Below, one piece after another: positions 1 through 9,208 of a stretch of DNA of 64,000 nt (positions are counted from its first letter, which is position 1; each line of letters starts with the position of its first letter). The translations under genes were made by a program, and so were the position numbers. The notes below the pieces were generated by a model. It was not told the origin of the DNA. It ran no database searches and saw only the letters and a program-made list of their open reading frames with translations. Source of the stretch: Mycolicibacterium palauense (GTDB taxonomy: Bacteria > Actinomycetota > Actinomycetes > Mycobacteriales > Mycobacteriaceae); assembly GCF_002592005.1 (NCBI RefSeq), contig NZ_NVQF01000010.1, forward strand, positions 37,953-101,952, given 5' to 3'.

Positions 1-45
1 GACGGCGAGTTCGGACACTGTCTCGTCGAGTTGCTCAGCACGCAT
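1..45 (-). CDS. 5' end of an unidentified gene, cut by the window edge
   Basis: An ATG at 45-43 on the minus strand opens a frame that stays open to the window edge (15 codons, beginning MRAEQLDETVSELAV). A good ribosome binding site (AAGGGAG, about 8 nt upstream) precedes it. Too little is visible to name a family. It is the first gene leftward of the empty stretch that precedes the GH5 gene and is divergent from that gene. Confidence 0.45.
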   Translation of the reverse strand, partial: MRAEQLDETVSELAV

Positions 46-396
46 GGGTATGTCTCCCTTCGTTCTCTGAAGGGCTATGCCCCGCAGCGCGGCCGCCGAA
101 ACCCCGGACGGGCGCGCCGCGGCCGGGCCCTGCGCGGCGTGTCCGGAGCAGGACCGGCGCCGACCTAGGGGTCCTCCATGGCGGCGACGATGTCGGCGGT
201 GGTGACCACGGCGTGTGCCAGGTACCCGGGCCCGGGGACGTGAGGGAGGCACCGCGGGCGGGTACACGTCGTGCGCCGCTCAATGGTGAGCACCGGGTGG
301 ATGAGTTCGGGGCCCGTCGGCCCGTCCGACGGGAACCGCGTGCCGCGGCGAGACTGGACACGCTGGTGCCGACTCCCGACAGCACCCCAATCCACG

Positions 397-466
397 ATGA
401 CCACTGCACGATGACCACTGCACGATGACCACTGCACGATGACCACTGCACGATGACCACTCCACG
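397..466 (+). repeat. 14-bp tandem repeat forming a chain of overlapping mini-ORFs
   Basis: The unit ATGACCACTGCACG starts at 397, 411, 425, 439 and 453; the last copy diverges after nine bases and is the start of the GH5 gene. Each ATG opens a five-codon ORF (MTTAR) whose TGA overlaps the next ATG as ATGA. Four mini-ORFs therefore hand over in series to the real start at 453. The rest of the gap (46-396) shows no gene that I can support. Confidence 0.85.
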
Positions 467-1643
467 CGACAACTCCGACGACGCACGGACCTGCGGCCGC
501 GGTTCACTGCGCCGCCGCACGGCGCTGCAGCTTCCGCTGCTGGTGGCGGCGGGCCCGCTGTTGTCCCGGACACCGCGTGCGTCCGCGGTGTCCCCGAGAT
601 GGTCCGTCGACCGTGCGCAGCGCTGGTACCGGGCACAGGGCTGGCTTGTGGGAGCCAACTTCATCACCTCCAACGCGATCAACCAGCTGGAGATGTTCCA
701 ACCGGACACCTACGACCCGGGGCTCGTGCGTCGGGAGCTGGCATTGGCCAAACTGCTCGGGTTCAACACGGTGCGGGTGTTCCTGCACGACCTGCTGTGG
801 GTCGAGGACCGCCGCAGCTTTCAGCATCGGCTGGCACACCTTGTCGACACCGCGGGGAGGTTGGGGATCAAGCCGCTGTTCGTGTTGTTCGACTCCTGCT
901 GGGACCCGTTGCCCAGGCCGGGGGTGCAGAGGGCCCCGGTGCACGGTGTGCACAACTCCGGCTGGGTGCAGAGCCCGGGTGCCGAACGTCTCGGTGACCG
1001 CGGCTACCTGGCGACGCTGCGCGACTACGTCACCGGGGTACTGGGTCAGTTCCGCTCCGACCGCCGGGTACTGGGGTGGGATCTGTGGAACGAACCGGAC
1101 AATCCCGCCGACGTGTACCGCGGCGTGGAACGCGGCGACAAGACGTTCCGGGTGGCGGAGCTGCTGCCGCAGGTCTTCGCCTGGGCACGGTCGGTCGATC
1201 CGATTCAGCCGCTGACCAGCGGCGTGTGGCAGGGCCAATGGCGAGATCCGCGGCGCCGCAGCGCTATCAGCGCTCTTCAGCTCGACCACTCCGACGTGAT
1301 CACCTTCCACAGCTACGGGACTCCCGAACAGTTCCGGGACCGCATCGACGAGCTGACACCGTTGGGCAGACCCGTCCTGTGCACCGAGTACCTGGCCCGG
1401 ACACTGGGCAGCACCGTCGACGGGGTGCTGCCCGTCGCGCGCCGGTACAACGTCGCCGCGTACAACTGGGGTCTGACGGCCGGCAAGACCCAGACCTACC
1501 TGCCGTGGGACTCCTGGGACCACCCGTACCGGGAGCCGCCCCGGCCCTGGTTCAGCGATCTCCTCCACCCCGACGGCCAGCCCTATCGCGACGCTGAAGC
1601 ACAGGCCATCCGGCTGTTGACCGGTGCACGCCGCCGCCGGTGA
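453..1643 (+). CDS. Exported GH5-like glycoside hydrolase (cellulase/mannanase type)
   Basis: This is a 396-residue protein. An N-terminal twin-arginine signal (SLRRRTALQL, about residues 19-28) leads into a hydrophobic stretch and an Ala-x-Ala-like cleavage region near residue 45, so Tat export is likely. The body resembles (beta/alpha)8 family 5 glycosidases. The general acid/base is probably E214 in GWDLWNEP and the nucleophile E312 in VLCTEYLAR. In this clan such enzymes cut beta-1,4-glucan or mannan, but mycobacterial members have no firm substrate. The start codon is the last ATG of the 14-bp repeat array and has no clear Shine-Dalgarno sequence, so initiation may depend on the mini-ORFs upstream. 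The family call is good; the substrate is unknown. Confidence 0.8.
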   Translation: MTTPRDNSDDARTCGRGSLRRRTALQLPLLVAAGPLLSRTPRASAVSPRWSVDRAQRWYRAQGWLVGANFITSNAINQLEMFQPDTYDPGLVRRELALAKLLGFNTVRVFLHDLLWVEDRRSFQHRLAHLVDTAGRLGIKPLFVLFDSCWDPLPRPGVQRAPVHGVHNSGWVQSPGAERLGDRGYLATLRDYVTGVLGQFRSDRRVLGWDLWNEPDNPADVYRGVERGDKTFRVAELLPQVFAWARSVDPIQPLTSGVWQGQWRDPRRRSAISALQLDHSDVITFHSYGTPEQFRDRIDELTPLGRPVLCTEYLARTLGSTVDGVLPVARRYNVAAYNWGLTAGKTQTYLPWDSWDHPYREPPRPWFSDLLHPDGQPYRDAEAQAIRLLTGARRRR

Positions 1644-3020
<1,377 letters not shown>

Positions 3021-3044
3021 CGTCGGCCTCCCGTCCCGACGGCC

Positions 3045-3920
3045 TCAGAGCCGGCCGAGCAGCTCGGTCTTCTTCGCGGCGAACTCCTCATCGGAGAGGA
3101 TGCCGCGCTCGTGCAGGCCGGCCAGGGACTCGATCGCGGCGACGATGGAGGCCGGGTCCCCGGATGGGCCGGCCGGCGGCGCCGGTGGCTGGGCCGACTG
3201 CGAGGCCGACTGCGCGGGTGGTGCCGACTGCACGGGTGGGGTCGGCTGCGGGGCCGGCGCGGCCTCATGCCGCGCCGCCGATTCGGCCTGATGGCGGGCG
3301 GCCGCCTGGGCCTGATGCCGCGGTTCGGGCGCGGCGGCGGGCGTCTCGGCCACCTGTTGCGCCCCGAGCTCGGACAGGGTCGAGACGGCGAAGGTGCCCT
3401 GCTGGCTGGTGAACTGCATCGACCCGAAGCCGCCGCCCTGTTGCTGCTGCACACCGCCGACCCGGTGGTCGCCGGTATCGAAGACGTGGGTCACGCCGTC
3501 GATGTGGATCGCCAGCCGCCGGGTGGCCGGAAACACCGCATAGCGCACGTCGTTCTGCCCGCCGGTGGAACTCGGAACGCCGAGGTCCGCGGGCCACCAG
3601 TTGGCCGACGTGAAGCCACCGTGGGTCACCACCGGTGACGGCGGGAACACCGTGGTGGACTCCATGAGCTGGGACAGCTCGTTGCACAGCGCATCGACGC
3701 GGGCCTTGAGGGCGTTGTCGAACATGTCCCCGACCATCGTCATCCCGCCCCGCATCCACTGCCCGGAGCCCCCGAGCTCGGGGATCGAGAACTGGGCCAT
3801 GGTGCCGCCGCCGGTGCGCATGGCCAGGAGCATGGCCAGCACCGCGTCGCGGGACAGTCCGTGGCGCCGGGCGATGTCGGTGATGGCGTTCTCGGCTTGT
3901 GGGGTGACCGCCGCAATCAT
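3045..3920 (-). CDS. SHOCT-domain protein of unknown role
   Basis: The protein has 291 residues. The N-terminal 85 residues are helical with a small DNA-binding-like segment (ITDIARRHGLSRDAVLAML). A central beta-rich part carries a VTHVFDTGDHRVGG stretch. A low-complexity linker of Ala, Pro, Gln and His (about residues 185-250) follows. The last 30 residues are a SHOCT motif (ASIVAAIESLAGLHERGILSDEEFAAKKTELL, shown here only as a family pattern of short helices). SHOCT domains are oligomerisation modules usually attached to stress or membrane proteins. No signal peptide is visible. It converges with the dgdA gene. Function unknown. Confidence 0.7.
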   Translation of the reverse strand: MIAAVTPQAENAITDIARRHGLSRDAVLAMLLAMRTGGGTMAQFSIPELGGSGQWMRGGMTMVGDMFDNALKARVDALCNELSQLMESTTVFPPSPVVTHGGFTSANWWPADLGVPSSTGGQNDVRYAVFPATRRLAIHIDGVTHVFDTGDHRVGGVQQQQGGGFGSMQFTSQQGTFAVSTLSELGAQQVAETPAAAPEPRHQAQAAARHQAESAARHEAAPAPQPTPPVQSAPPAQSASQSAQPPAPPAGPSGDPASIVAAIESLAGLHERGILSDEEFAAKKTELLGRL

Positions 3921-4024
3921 GATCGGACCCTTCGTCGTCTCGGTTCATTACGAGGTTACGCACCCGTGGCGGTCCGGGCGCCCTGTGAGACGTCCGGTAA
4001 CCGCGTCGGTATAGCGTCCACGGT

Positions 4025-4888
4025 ATGAATCGGGTTTCGATCATCACCGGCGGTGCCGGGGGCATGGGGCTGGCGACCGCCAAGATCATCGGCCGCGACC
4101 ACGCGGTCGTCCTCTGCGATGTGCGACAGGACCGGCTGGACGGCGCGGCGACCACGCTGGCCGACCTCGGCGTCACGGTGACGACGGTCAACGGCGACGT
4201 CACCGACCGCGCCGCCGCGGTCCGGCTGTTCGAGACCGCAGCCGGGCTGGGCGCCCTCGCCTCGGTGGTCCACACGGCCGGGGTGAGCCCCAGCATGGGC
4301 GCGCCGGACTACGTGGTGCGGACCAACGCCATCGGCACGGTCAACGTCAACGAGGTGTTCTACGAGACGGCACCCGAAGGTGCGGCGATCGTCAACGTGG
4401 CGTCGATGGCGGCCCACATCCTGCCCGAAGAGCTGATCCCGACGGGACGGTTCCCGCTTGCGCTGACCGACGACGAGGCCTTCATGCGCGAGATGCTGGC
4501 GGCCTGCGCCATCGCTCCCGAAGAGGCGCGGTCGGGTTTGGCCTACGCGCTGAGCAAGAGTTTCGTCAAGTGGTACAGCACCTCTCAGGCGGAACGGTTC
4601 AATGCCCGGGGGCTTCGCATCGTCTCGGTGTCGCCCGGCTCGATCGACACCGAGATGGGCAGGCTGGAGGAACAGGCCGGCGCCGGGGCCATGGTCACCG
4701 ATGCGGCGGTGCCGCGGTGGGGCCGGCCGGAGGAGATGGCCGAACTGCTGGCCTTCTGCGCCGGTGACCGGGCGGGATATCTGACCGGCACCGACATCCT
4801 GAACGACGGTGGCGTGGTCGCCTCGATGCGGGAGCGCGCCAGGGTCGCCGCGGAGGCGAATGCGGAGACCACCGCCGGCGAGTCGTGA
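4025..4888 (+). CDS. SDR-family NAD(P)-dependent oxidoreductase
   Basis: This is a 287-residue classical SDR. The cofactor loop TGGAGGMG is at residues 9-16, an acidic residue (CDV) follows beta-2, which suggests NAD preference, and the active site is YALSK near residue 176. A long insertion between the catalytic Ser (NVASMAAH) and Tyr resembles 3-alpha-hydroxysteroid or carveol-type dehydrogenases. There is no Shine-Dalgarno sequence, but a TATAGC box lies 9 nt before the ATG, so the mRNA may be nearly leaderless. It stands alone, divergent from the SHOCT gene. Substrate not deducible. Confidence 0.8.
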   Translation: MNRVSIITGGAGGMGLATAKIIGRDHAVVLCDVRQDRLDGAATTLADLGVTVTTVNGDVTDRAAAVRLFETAAGLGALASVVHTAGVSPSMGAPDYVVRTNAIGTVNVNEVFYETAPEGAAIVNVASMAAHILPEELIPTGRFPLALTDDEAFMREMLAACAIAPEEARSGLAYALSKSFVKWYSTSQAERFNARGLRIVSVSPGSIDTEMGRLEEQAGAGAMVTDAAVPRWGRPEEMAELLAFCAGDRAGYLTGTDILNDGGVVASMRERARVAAEANAETTAGES

Positions 4889-4940
4889 CGAAACGTCTCC
4901 GTCGGCACTGATCACCGCCGCCGACAGCAGGCGCCATCAA

Positions 4941-4980
4941 AGCTTTTCGGGCTTTTCGGTGCTTTTCGGTGCTTTTCGGG
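4941..4980 (+). repeat. 10-bp tandem repeat, four copies
   Basis: Four near-identical units of GCTTTTCGGT run head to tail between the SDR stop and the DinB-like start. The T-runs make this the least GC-rich spot in the neighbourhood. No hairpin is evident on either strand. It may be a replication-slippage product or a spacer affecting transcription of the downstream gene. Confidence 0.75.
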
Positions 4981-5047
4981 TGCCACTCGGTGTCTCTCGG
5001 CCTCGGTTTCGTGGGCGTCGGGGTGTGCTGGCAGCATCGGCGGGGTG

Positions 5048-5557
5048 ATGTCTACCGACCGGCAGATGCCGCCGCTGAATGGCGATGAGCGCTCGACCTT
5101 GGAGAGTTGGCTGGACTTCTACCGGATGACCCTGGGCTCGAAGTGCGAGGGCCTCGACGACGACCAGCTGCGTGTGGCGTCGGTGCCGCCGTCGCGTCTG
5201 ACCCTGCTGGGCCTGGTGCAGCATGCCGCGGAGGTGGAACGCAACTGGTTTCGTCGGGTGCTCGTCGGTGAGGATGCGCCGCCGATCTTCGCCCGGCGCG
5301 ATCAGCGGGGGGAGCACGACGGCGGCTTCGACGTGTCCACGCGGTCGTCCTATGGGGCCGTCGCGGAGATCTGGCAGGAAGAAATCAGACGTGCCCGCGC
5401 CAATTGTGCGGCGCGTGCCCTCGATCAGACGAGCCCGTTCCTGGACGGTGCGGTGAGCCTGCGCTGGATCTACACCCACATGATCGCCGAGTACGCGCGC
5501 CATTGCGGGCATGCCGACCTGATCCGGGAACGCATCGACGGCGCGGTCGGCGTCTGA
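5048..5557 (+). CDS. DinB/DUF664-family protein
   Basis: The protein has 169 residues, starting at ATG 5048 (a GTG lies one codon upstream). It is a four-helix protein of the DinB type: an opening helix (LESWLDFYRMTL), a histidine in LVQHAAEVERNW near residue 57, and a second histidine pair in YARHCGHADLIRE near the C terminus. These are the usual metal ligands. In actinobacteria such proteins are often mycothiol-dependent transferases or maleylpyruvate-isomerase-like enzymes. The substrate cannot be read. It is convergent with the aldo/keto reductase. Confidence 0.75.
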   Translation: MSTDRQMPPLNGDERSTLESWLDFYRMTLGSKCEGLDDDQLRVASVPPSRLTLLGLVQHAAEVERNWFRRVLVGEDAPPIFARRDQRGEHDGGFDVSTRSSYGAVAEIWQEEIRRARANCAARALDQTSPFLDGAVSLRWIYTHMIAEYARHCGHADLIRERIDGAVGV

Positions 5558-5571
5558 ACTCGTCTGGGCCC

Positions 5572-6630
5572 CTAGCTCGCTTCGGCGGGCCGGGTCGGGA
5601 ACAGCGGGGGGTTGATGCGGGCGAAGCCCTCCTGACGGAAGTACGGAAAATGGGGGTAGGGCTGATCGCGCTGACTGACTGTGTCCAGCCGCGCGATCTG
5701 GTCGTCGTCGAGTACCCATCCGACCGCGCCCAGGTTCTCGCCGAGTTGGCCGGCGTTGCGCGCGCCGATGATCACCGACGACACGGTGGGGCGGCGCAGG
5801 AGCCAGTTCAGGGCGACCTGCGGGATCGTCTTGCCGGTTTCACCGGCAATCACGCCCAGTTCGTCGATGACGTCGAACAGCAGCCGATCATCGACCGGAG
5901 GGCCGGCATCCGCGGTCTTGTGCAGCCGGCTCAACTCCGGCAACGGCGAGTCTCGTCGAATCCGTCCGGTCAACCGACCCCACCCCAGCGGGCTCCACAC
6001 CAATGCTCCGACGCCCTGATCCAGCCCGAGCGGCATCAGCTCCCACTCGTAGTCCCGTCCGATCAGTGAGTAATAGACCTGATGGGCGACATAGCGCGGC
6101 CGGTGCGTGGACTCGGCGGACGCCAACGACTTCATCAGTTGCCAACCGGCGAAGTTCGACACCCCGGTATAGCGGACCTTTCCGCAGTCGACGAGATTCT
6201 GCAGGGTCCCCAGGACCTCGTCGGCCGGCGTGAACGCATCGAACGCGTGCAACTGGAACAGGTCGATGCGGTCGGTGTTCAAGCGCCGCAGCGCCTGTTC
6301 CACCGCGCGGATGAGGCGGGCTCTCGACGTGCCGGCGTCGGCGGGCCCCTCGCCCGTCGGCAGGGCCGCCTTCGTCGAGATCAGCACGTCGTCGCGGTGA
6401 CCGTCGAGCGCACGCCCGAGAACCTCCTCCGAGCGACCGGCCGAGTACACGTCGGCGGTGTCGAACAGCGTGATGCCCGCCTCCAGGCACAGGTCGACCA
6501 TCGCCCGCGCCTCATCGACGTCGGTATCGCCCCAGGCTCCGAAGAACTCGCCGGAACCTCCGAACGTCGCTGCGCCAAAGGCCAGTTCGGAGACGACCAG
6601 CCCCGAATCACCCACTCGCCGGTATTCCAT
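5572..6630 (-). CDS. Aldo/keto reductase
   Basis: This is a 352-residue (beta/alpha)8 NADPH-dependent reductase. The tetrad is visible: Asp and Tyr in DTADVYSAGRSEEVLG (about residues 56-71), Lys in LISTKAAL (about 84), and His in FQLHAFD (about 123). The length and the SEEVLGRAL motif match the large YajO/potassium-channel-beta-like branch acting on aldehydes and ketones. The ribosome binding site is excellent (AAGGAG, 6 nt). It is divergently transcribed from the TetR gene at 6716, which is its probable regulator. Confidence 0.88.
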   Translation of the reverse strand: MEYRRVGDSGLVVSELAFGAATFGGSGEFFGAWGDTDVDEARAMVDLCLEAGITLFDTADVYSAGRSEEVLGRALDGHRDDVLISTKAALPTGEGPADAGTSRARLIRAVEQALRRLNTDRIDLFQLHAFDAFTPADEVLGTLQNLVDCGKVRYTGVSNFAGWQLMKSLASAESTHRPRYVAHQVYYSLIGRDYEWELMPLGLDQGVGALVWSPLGWGRLTGRIRRDSPLPELSRLHKTADAGPPVDDRLLFDVIDELGVIAGETGKTIPQVALNWLLRRPTVSSVIIGARNAGQLGENLGAVGWVLDDDQIARLDTVSQRDQPYPHFPYFRQEGFARINPPLFPTRPAEAS

Positions 6631-6715
6631 CGTGGCTCCTTAATGAGACAAACTTCCCATTACTCACCATACGACAGGAAATCCTTAAACGCGACATCAG
6701 TCCCGTTAACATGGT

Positions 6716-7312
6716 GTGGTGGCAGCAAGACGGCCCGGCGGCAGAACGGCGAACGTGCGCGCCGCGGTGCTGGACGCAACCGCCGGATTGTTGGTGGAGT
6801 CCGGCCTGGAGGGCGTGGATCTGGCCACGGTCGCCGCACGCGCCGGCGTCGGGAAATCCACGGTGTACCGGCGCTGGGGGACGGTACCCGCGCTGGTCAC
6901 CGATCTGCTGGCCGATATGGCCGACACTTCGCTGCCCCGCCCGGACACCGGGAGCCTGGCCGACGATCTGGGTGAGATCGCCAACTTGATTCAGCGCACA
7001 CTCGCCGATCCCCGGCAGGGCCGGTTGCTCGCCGCGATCATCGCCGCGGCGACCTGCGATCCCCAGACCGCGGCGGCCCTGGCGGGCTTCTATCGAAGCC
7101 GCCTCGACGAGTTCGCCGGGGTCGTCGCCGACGGCGTCGTCCGCGGCGAGGCGCCGCCGGGTACCGATCCGGCCGAGGTGATACGCCACCTGTCGGCACC
7201 GTTGTACTACCGGATGCTGACCGGAAACGGTGCACCCGACGAGGGCGACGCGCGCCGCTCGACCGCCGCGGCGCTGGCCGCGATCGCGGCCGGTGTCTTC
7301 ACCCCCGGATGA
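6716..7312 (+). CDS. TetR/AcrR-family regulator beside the aldo/keto reductase
   Basis: The protein has 198 residues. The N-terminal helix-turn-helix is complete (VDLATVAARAGVGKSTVYRRWG, about residues 35-56). The C-terminal ligand domain belongs to the TetR_C_16-like group common in actinobacteria. It starts at GTG, 85 bp from the divergent reductase start. That short shared promoter is the obvious operator region, although I see no clean palindrome in it. It probably represses the reductase. Confidence 0.85.
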   Translation: MVAARRPGGRTANVRAAVLDATAGLLVESGLEGVDLATVAARAGVGKSTVYRRWGTVPALVTDLLADMADTSLPRPDTGSLADDLGEIANLIQRTLADPRQGRLLAAIIAAATCDPQTAAALAGFYRSRLDEFAGVVADGVVRGEAPPGTDPAEVIRHLSAPLYYRMLTGNGAPDEGDARRSTAAALAAIAAGVFTPG

Positions 7313-7388
7313 CGAGATCTGCGTCGGGCCGCGACCACCCGCCGCCTGGCGATGCGAAAAGTCTTGATCAAGGGGTGTTTACAGACCG

Positions 7389-7419
7389 ACGAGGGGCGCC
7401 CGGTGGGGGCGCCCCTCGT
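7389..7419 (-). terminator. Strong hairpin terminator
   Basis: There are perfect 13-bp arms (ACGAGGGGCGCCC and its complement) around a GGTGG loop, 11 nt past the stop of the small secreted protein gene. There is no T-tract, as is usual in mycobacteria. It sits between convergent genes and could end both transcripts. Confidence 0.8.
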
Positions 7420-7430
7420 GGGTGTGGGTG

Positions 7431-7727
7431 TTATTTCACGTCGACGTAGACGTTGGTGTAGAGCTCTTTTTTGATCATCCGGTCGCGGGGGTTGTCGCGG
7501 GTCCATTCGGTGATGGTGTTGCCGCGGCGGATGTCGCTGACCTGGGCCTGGTCCAGGGGGATGTTGTCGGGGTTGTTGATGTGGACGTGGTAGCCCTGGT
7601 CTTGGAGGCTGGCGACGACGTCGTCGGCGGTTTGGGTGGTTTCGGCGGCTCCGGCCGGTCCGGCGATGCCGATGACGGCGGCGCTGAGGGCGGCGGCGAG
7701 GATGCCGGCAAATCCGATGTGCTTCAT
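7431..7727 (-). CDS. Small secreted protein, paralogue A
   Basis: The protein has 98 residues from the ATG at 7727, preceded by GGGAAGAG. A Sec signal peptide (MKHIGFAGILAAALSAAVIG... ending AGPAGAA near residue 27) is followed by about 70 mature residues with one compact pattern: DDVVASLQDQGYHVHINN, then PLDQAQVSDIRRG, then TEWTRD. There are no cysteines. It is clearly homologous to the protein at 62450-62761, and the two genes also share upstream sequence. An earlier in-frame ATG would put 17 polar residues before the signal and is unlikely to be used. Function unknown; the family looks mycobacterial. Confidence 0.82.
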   Translation of the reverse strand: MKHIGFAGILAAALSAAVIGIAGPAGAAETTQTADDVVASLQDQGYHVHINNPDNIPLDQAQVSDIRRGNTITEWTRDNPRDRMIKKELYTNVYVDVK

Positions 7728-8014
7728 GGTGTGGGTGCTCTTCCCTTGGTTGGTGGTCGGAGCCGTGGAGCTAGTCACGCGGTTCTCTGTGCTGTGGTGA
7801 TCGGTGCTGGTGCCCCTGCATCCGATCTGTCGGGTTAAACGGGCTGGTCAGGGGTTTAATTCCGGTGGCAGTAATTGGTCGCCGCGTGGCAGTAACTTGT
7901 TGTTAACACGCCGTGGGGGCGTGCTCGGACGGCCCGCGGGCGCCGACTTATTCCCGTGACGGGGTGTGTCGCACATCCCAGGGCTAACAACCTCGACGCG
8001 GTGAGGCTGCCACA
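7728..8014. promoter_or_regulatory. Divergent promoter region with repeated TTACTGCCAC decamer
   Basis: On the minus strand the decamer TTACTGCCAC occurs twice, at 7874-7865 and 7895-7886. The same decamer occurs at 62931-62922, upstream of the paralogous secreted protein. The flanks (CAGATCGG and CCACCGGAAT blocks) are also shared between the two leaders. This suggests a conserved regulator site plus a long untranslated leader of about 140 nt. No gene is visible inside. Confidence 0.6.
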
Positions 8015-9172
8015 ATGAAGCCTGTGCCCAGACACGAGCTGATCCCCCCGGCCGGCCTGACCGACCGGCGCGGCGCGCGCTATCGGCTGGACCAGCCGCG
8101 CTGGTGCGGAGATGACGGCTCTCCGTTAATGGTCGACCCGTTGCCCGGGATCACCCCCGCCGACGTCGACACCGGCCGGCAGTCGCAGTGGAGGTATGCC
8201 GACGCCCTGCCCTGCGACGTCGGCATCCCGGTGACACTGGGGGAGGGGCGCACCCCCATCGTCGAACGCAGCGTCGACGGGGTCGACGTCGGCTTCAAGG
8301 TCGAGGGCATGAACCCCACGGGCAGTTTCAAGGATCGGGGCGTCTCGGTGATGATCAGCGCCCTGCGTCATCAGGGTGTCACCGAGATCCTCGAGGACTC
8401 CAGCGGAAACGGCGGGTCGTCGGTCGCGGCCTACTGCGCCGCGGCGGGTATCGCGGCACAGATTGTGGTCCCGGCGGGCACCTCACCGACCAAGACCATG
8501 CAGAGCCGGATACACGGTGCGGACGTCGAACTCATCGAGGGCACCCGCCAGGATGTCGCGGAGGAGGCCCTCCGGCGCGCGGGGACGCGGTTCTACGCCA
8601 GCCACAACTGGCATCCCATGTTCCTGCAGGGGGTCAAACTCATCGCCTACGACATCTGGGAGGGCCTCGGACACCGGGCTCCCGACGTCGTCGTGATTCC
8701 CGCCGGTGCCGGGAGCCTGGTGCTGGGATGTGCCATCGGATTCGGTGAGCTTCTCACCGCGCGGCAGATCGATGCGGTACCCAGGCTGCTCGCCGTGCAA
8801 CCGCAGCGCTGCGCACCGTTGGCCCACGCGTTCGACCGGGGCGGCCTCGAGGTGAGCGACACCGCGTGCACGACGACCATTGCCGAAGGTACCGCCATTG
8901 CCCGGCCGGTGCGCGGTCGCGAGGTCCTCGGGGCGATCCGCGCCTCCGGCGGGGCGGTAGCCGCGGTGACCGAGGAGCAGATCCGTTCCGGTGTCCTGGA
9001 ATTGGCCTCCAGCGGGCTCTACGTCGAGCCCACCAGCGCGATGGTGCTGCCGGCGCTGCGCGACTTCATCACGCGCGGTGTGGTCGGCCGCCGCGACTCG
9101 GTGGTCGCCGTCCTGACCGGGTCGGGGCACAAGGCCGCCACGGCGATGGCGACGCTCCTGTCGCAGGCCTAG
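8015..9172 (+). CDS. Threonine-synthase-like PLP enzyme
   Basis: The protein has 385 residues of fold-type II. The PLP lysine lies in NPTGSFKDRG near residue 110, with the phosphate loop SSGNGGSS near residue 130 and a C-terminal glycine-rich turn (LTGSGHK). A short N-terminal segment includes a single Cys (RWCGDDG) where many threonine synthases of this branch carry a small zinc-like cap. It converts O-phosphohomoserine to threonine, or it is a paralogue with a related substrate; no hom or thrB gene is adjacent, so the second option is open. The IS4 element has landed exactly on its stop codon, but the reading frame is intact because the target duplication carries the TAG. Confidence 0.75.
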   Translation: MKPVPRHELIPPAGLTDRRGARYRLDQPRWCGDDGSPLMVDPLPGITPADVDTGRQSQWRYADALPCDVGIPVTLGEGRTPIVERSVDGVDVGFKVEGMNPTGSFKDRGVSVMISALRHQGVTEILEDSSGNGGSSVAAYCAAAGIAAQIVVPAGTSPTKTMQSRIHGADVELIEGTRQDVAEEALRRAGTRFYASHNWHPMFLQGVKLIAYDIWEGLGHRAPDVVVIPAGAGSLVLGCAIGFGELLTARQIDAVPRLLAVQPQRCAPLAHAFDRGGLEVSDTACTTTIAEGTAIARPVRGREVLGAIRASGGAVAAVTEEQIRSGVLELASSGLYVEPTSAMVLPALRDFITRGVVGRRDSVVAVLTGSGHKAATAMATLLSQA

Positions 9173-9175
9173 CGC
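9166..9175 (+). repeat. Left 10-bp target-site duplication of the IS element
   Basis: GGCCTAGCGC abuts the left inverted repeat and is repeated at 10683-10692. It contains the TAG stop of the threonine-synthase-like gene. Confidence 0.88.
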
Positions 9176-9208
9176 CAATGCCGCGCAGTTAGCGTTGAGG
9201 CCCTGTTG

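Noticed and set aside
397..466. Possible CRISPR array
   Set aside because: The repeats are only 14 bp and directly adjacent with no spacers, and no cas gene is near.
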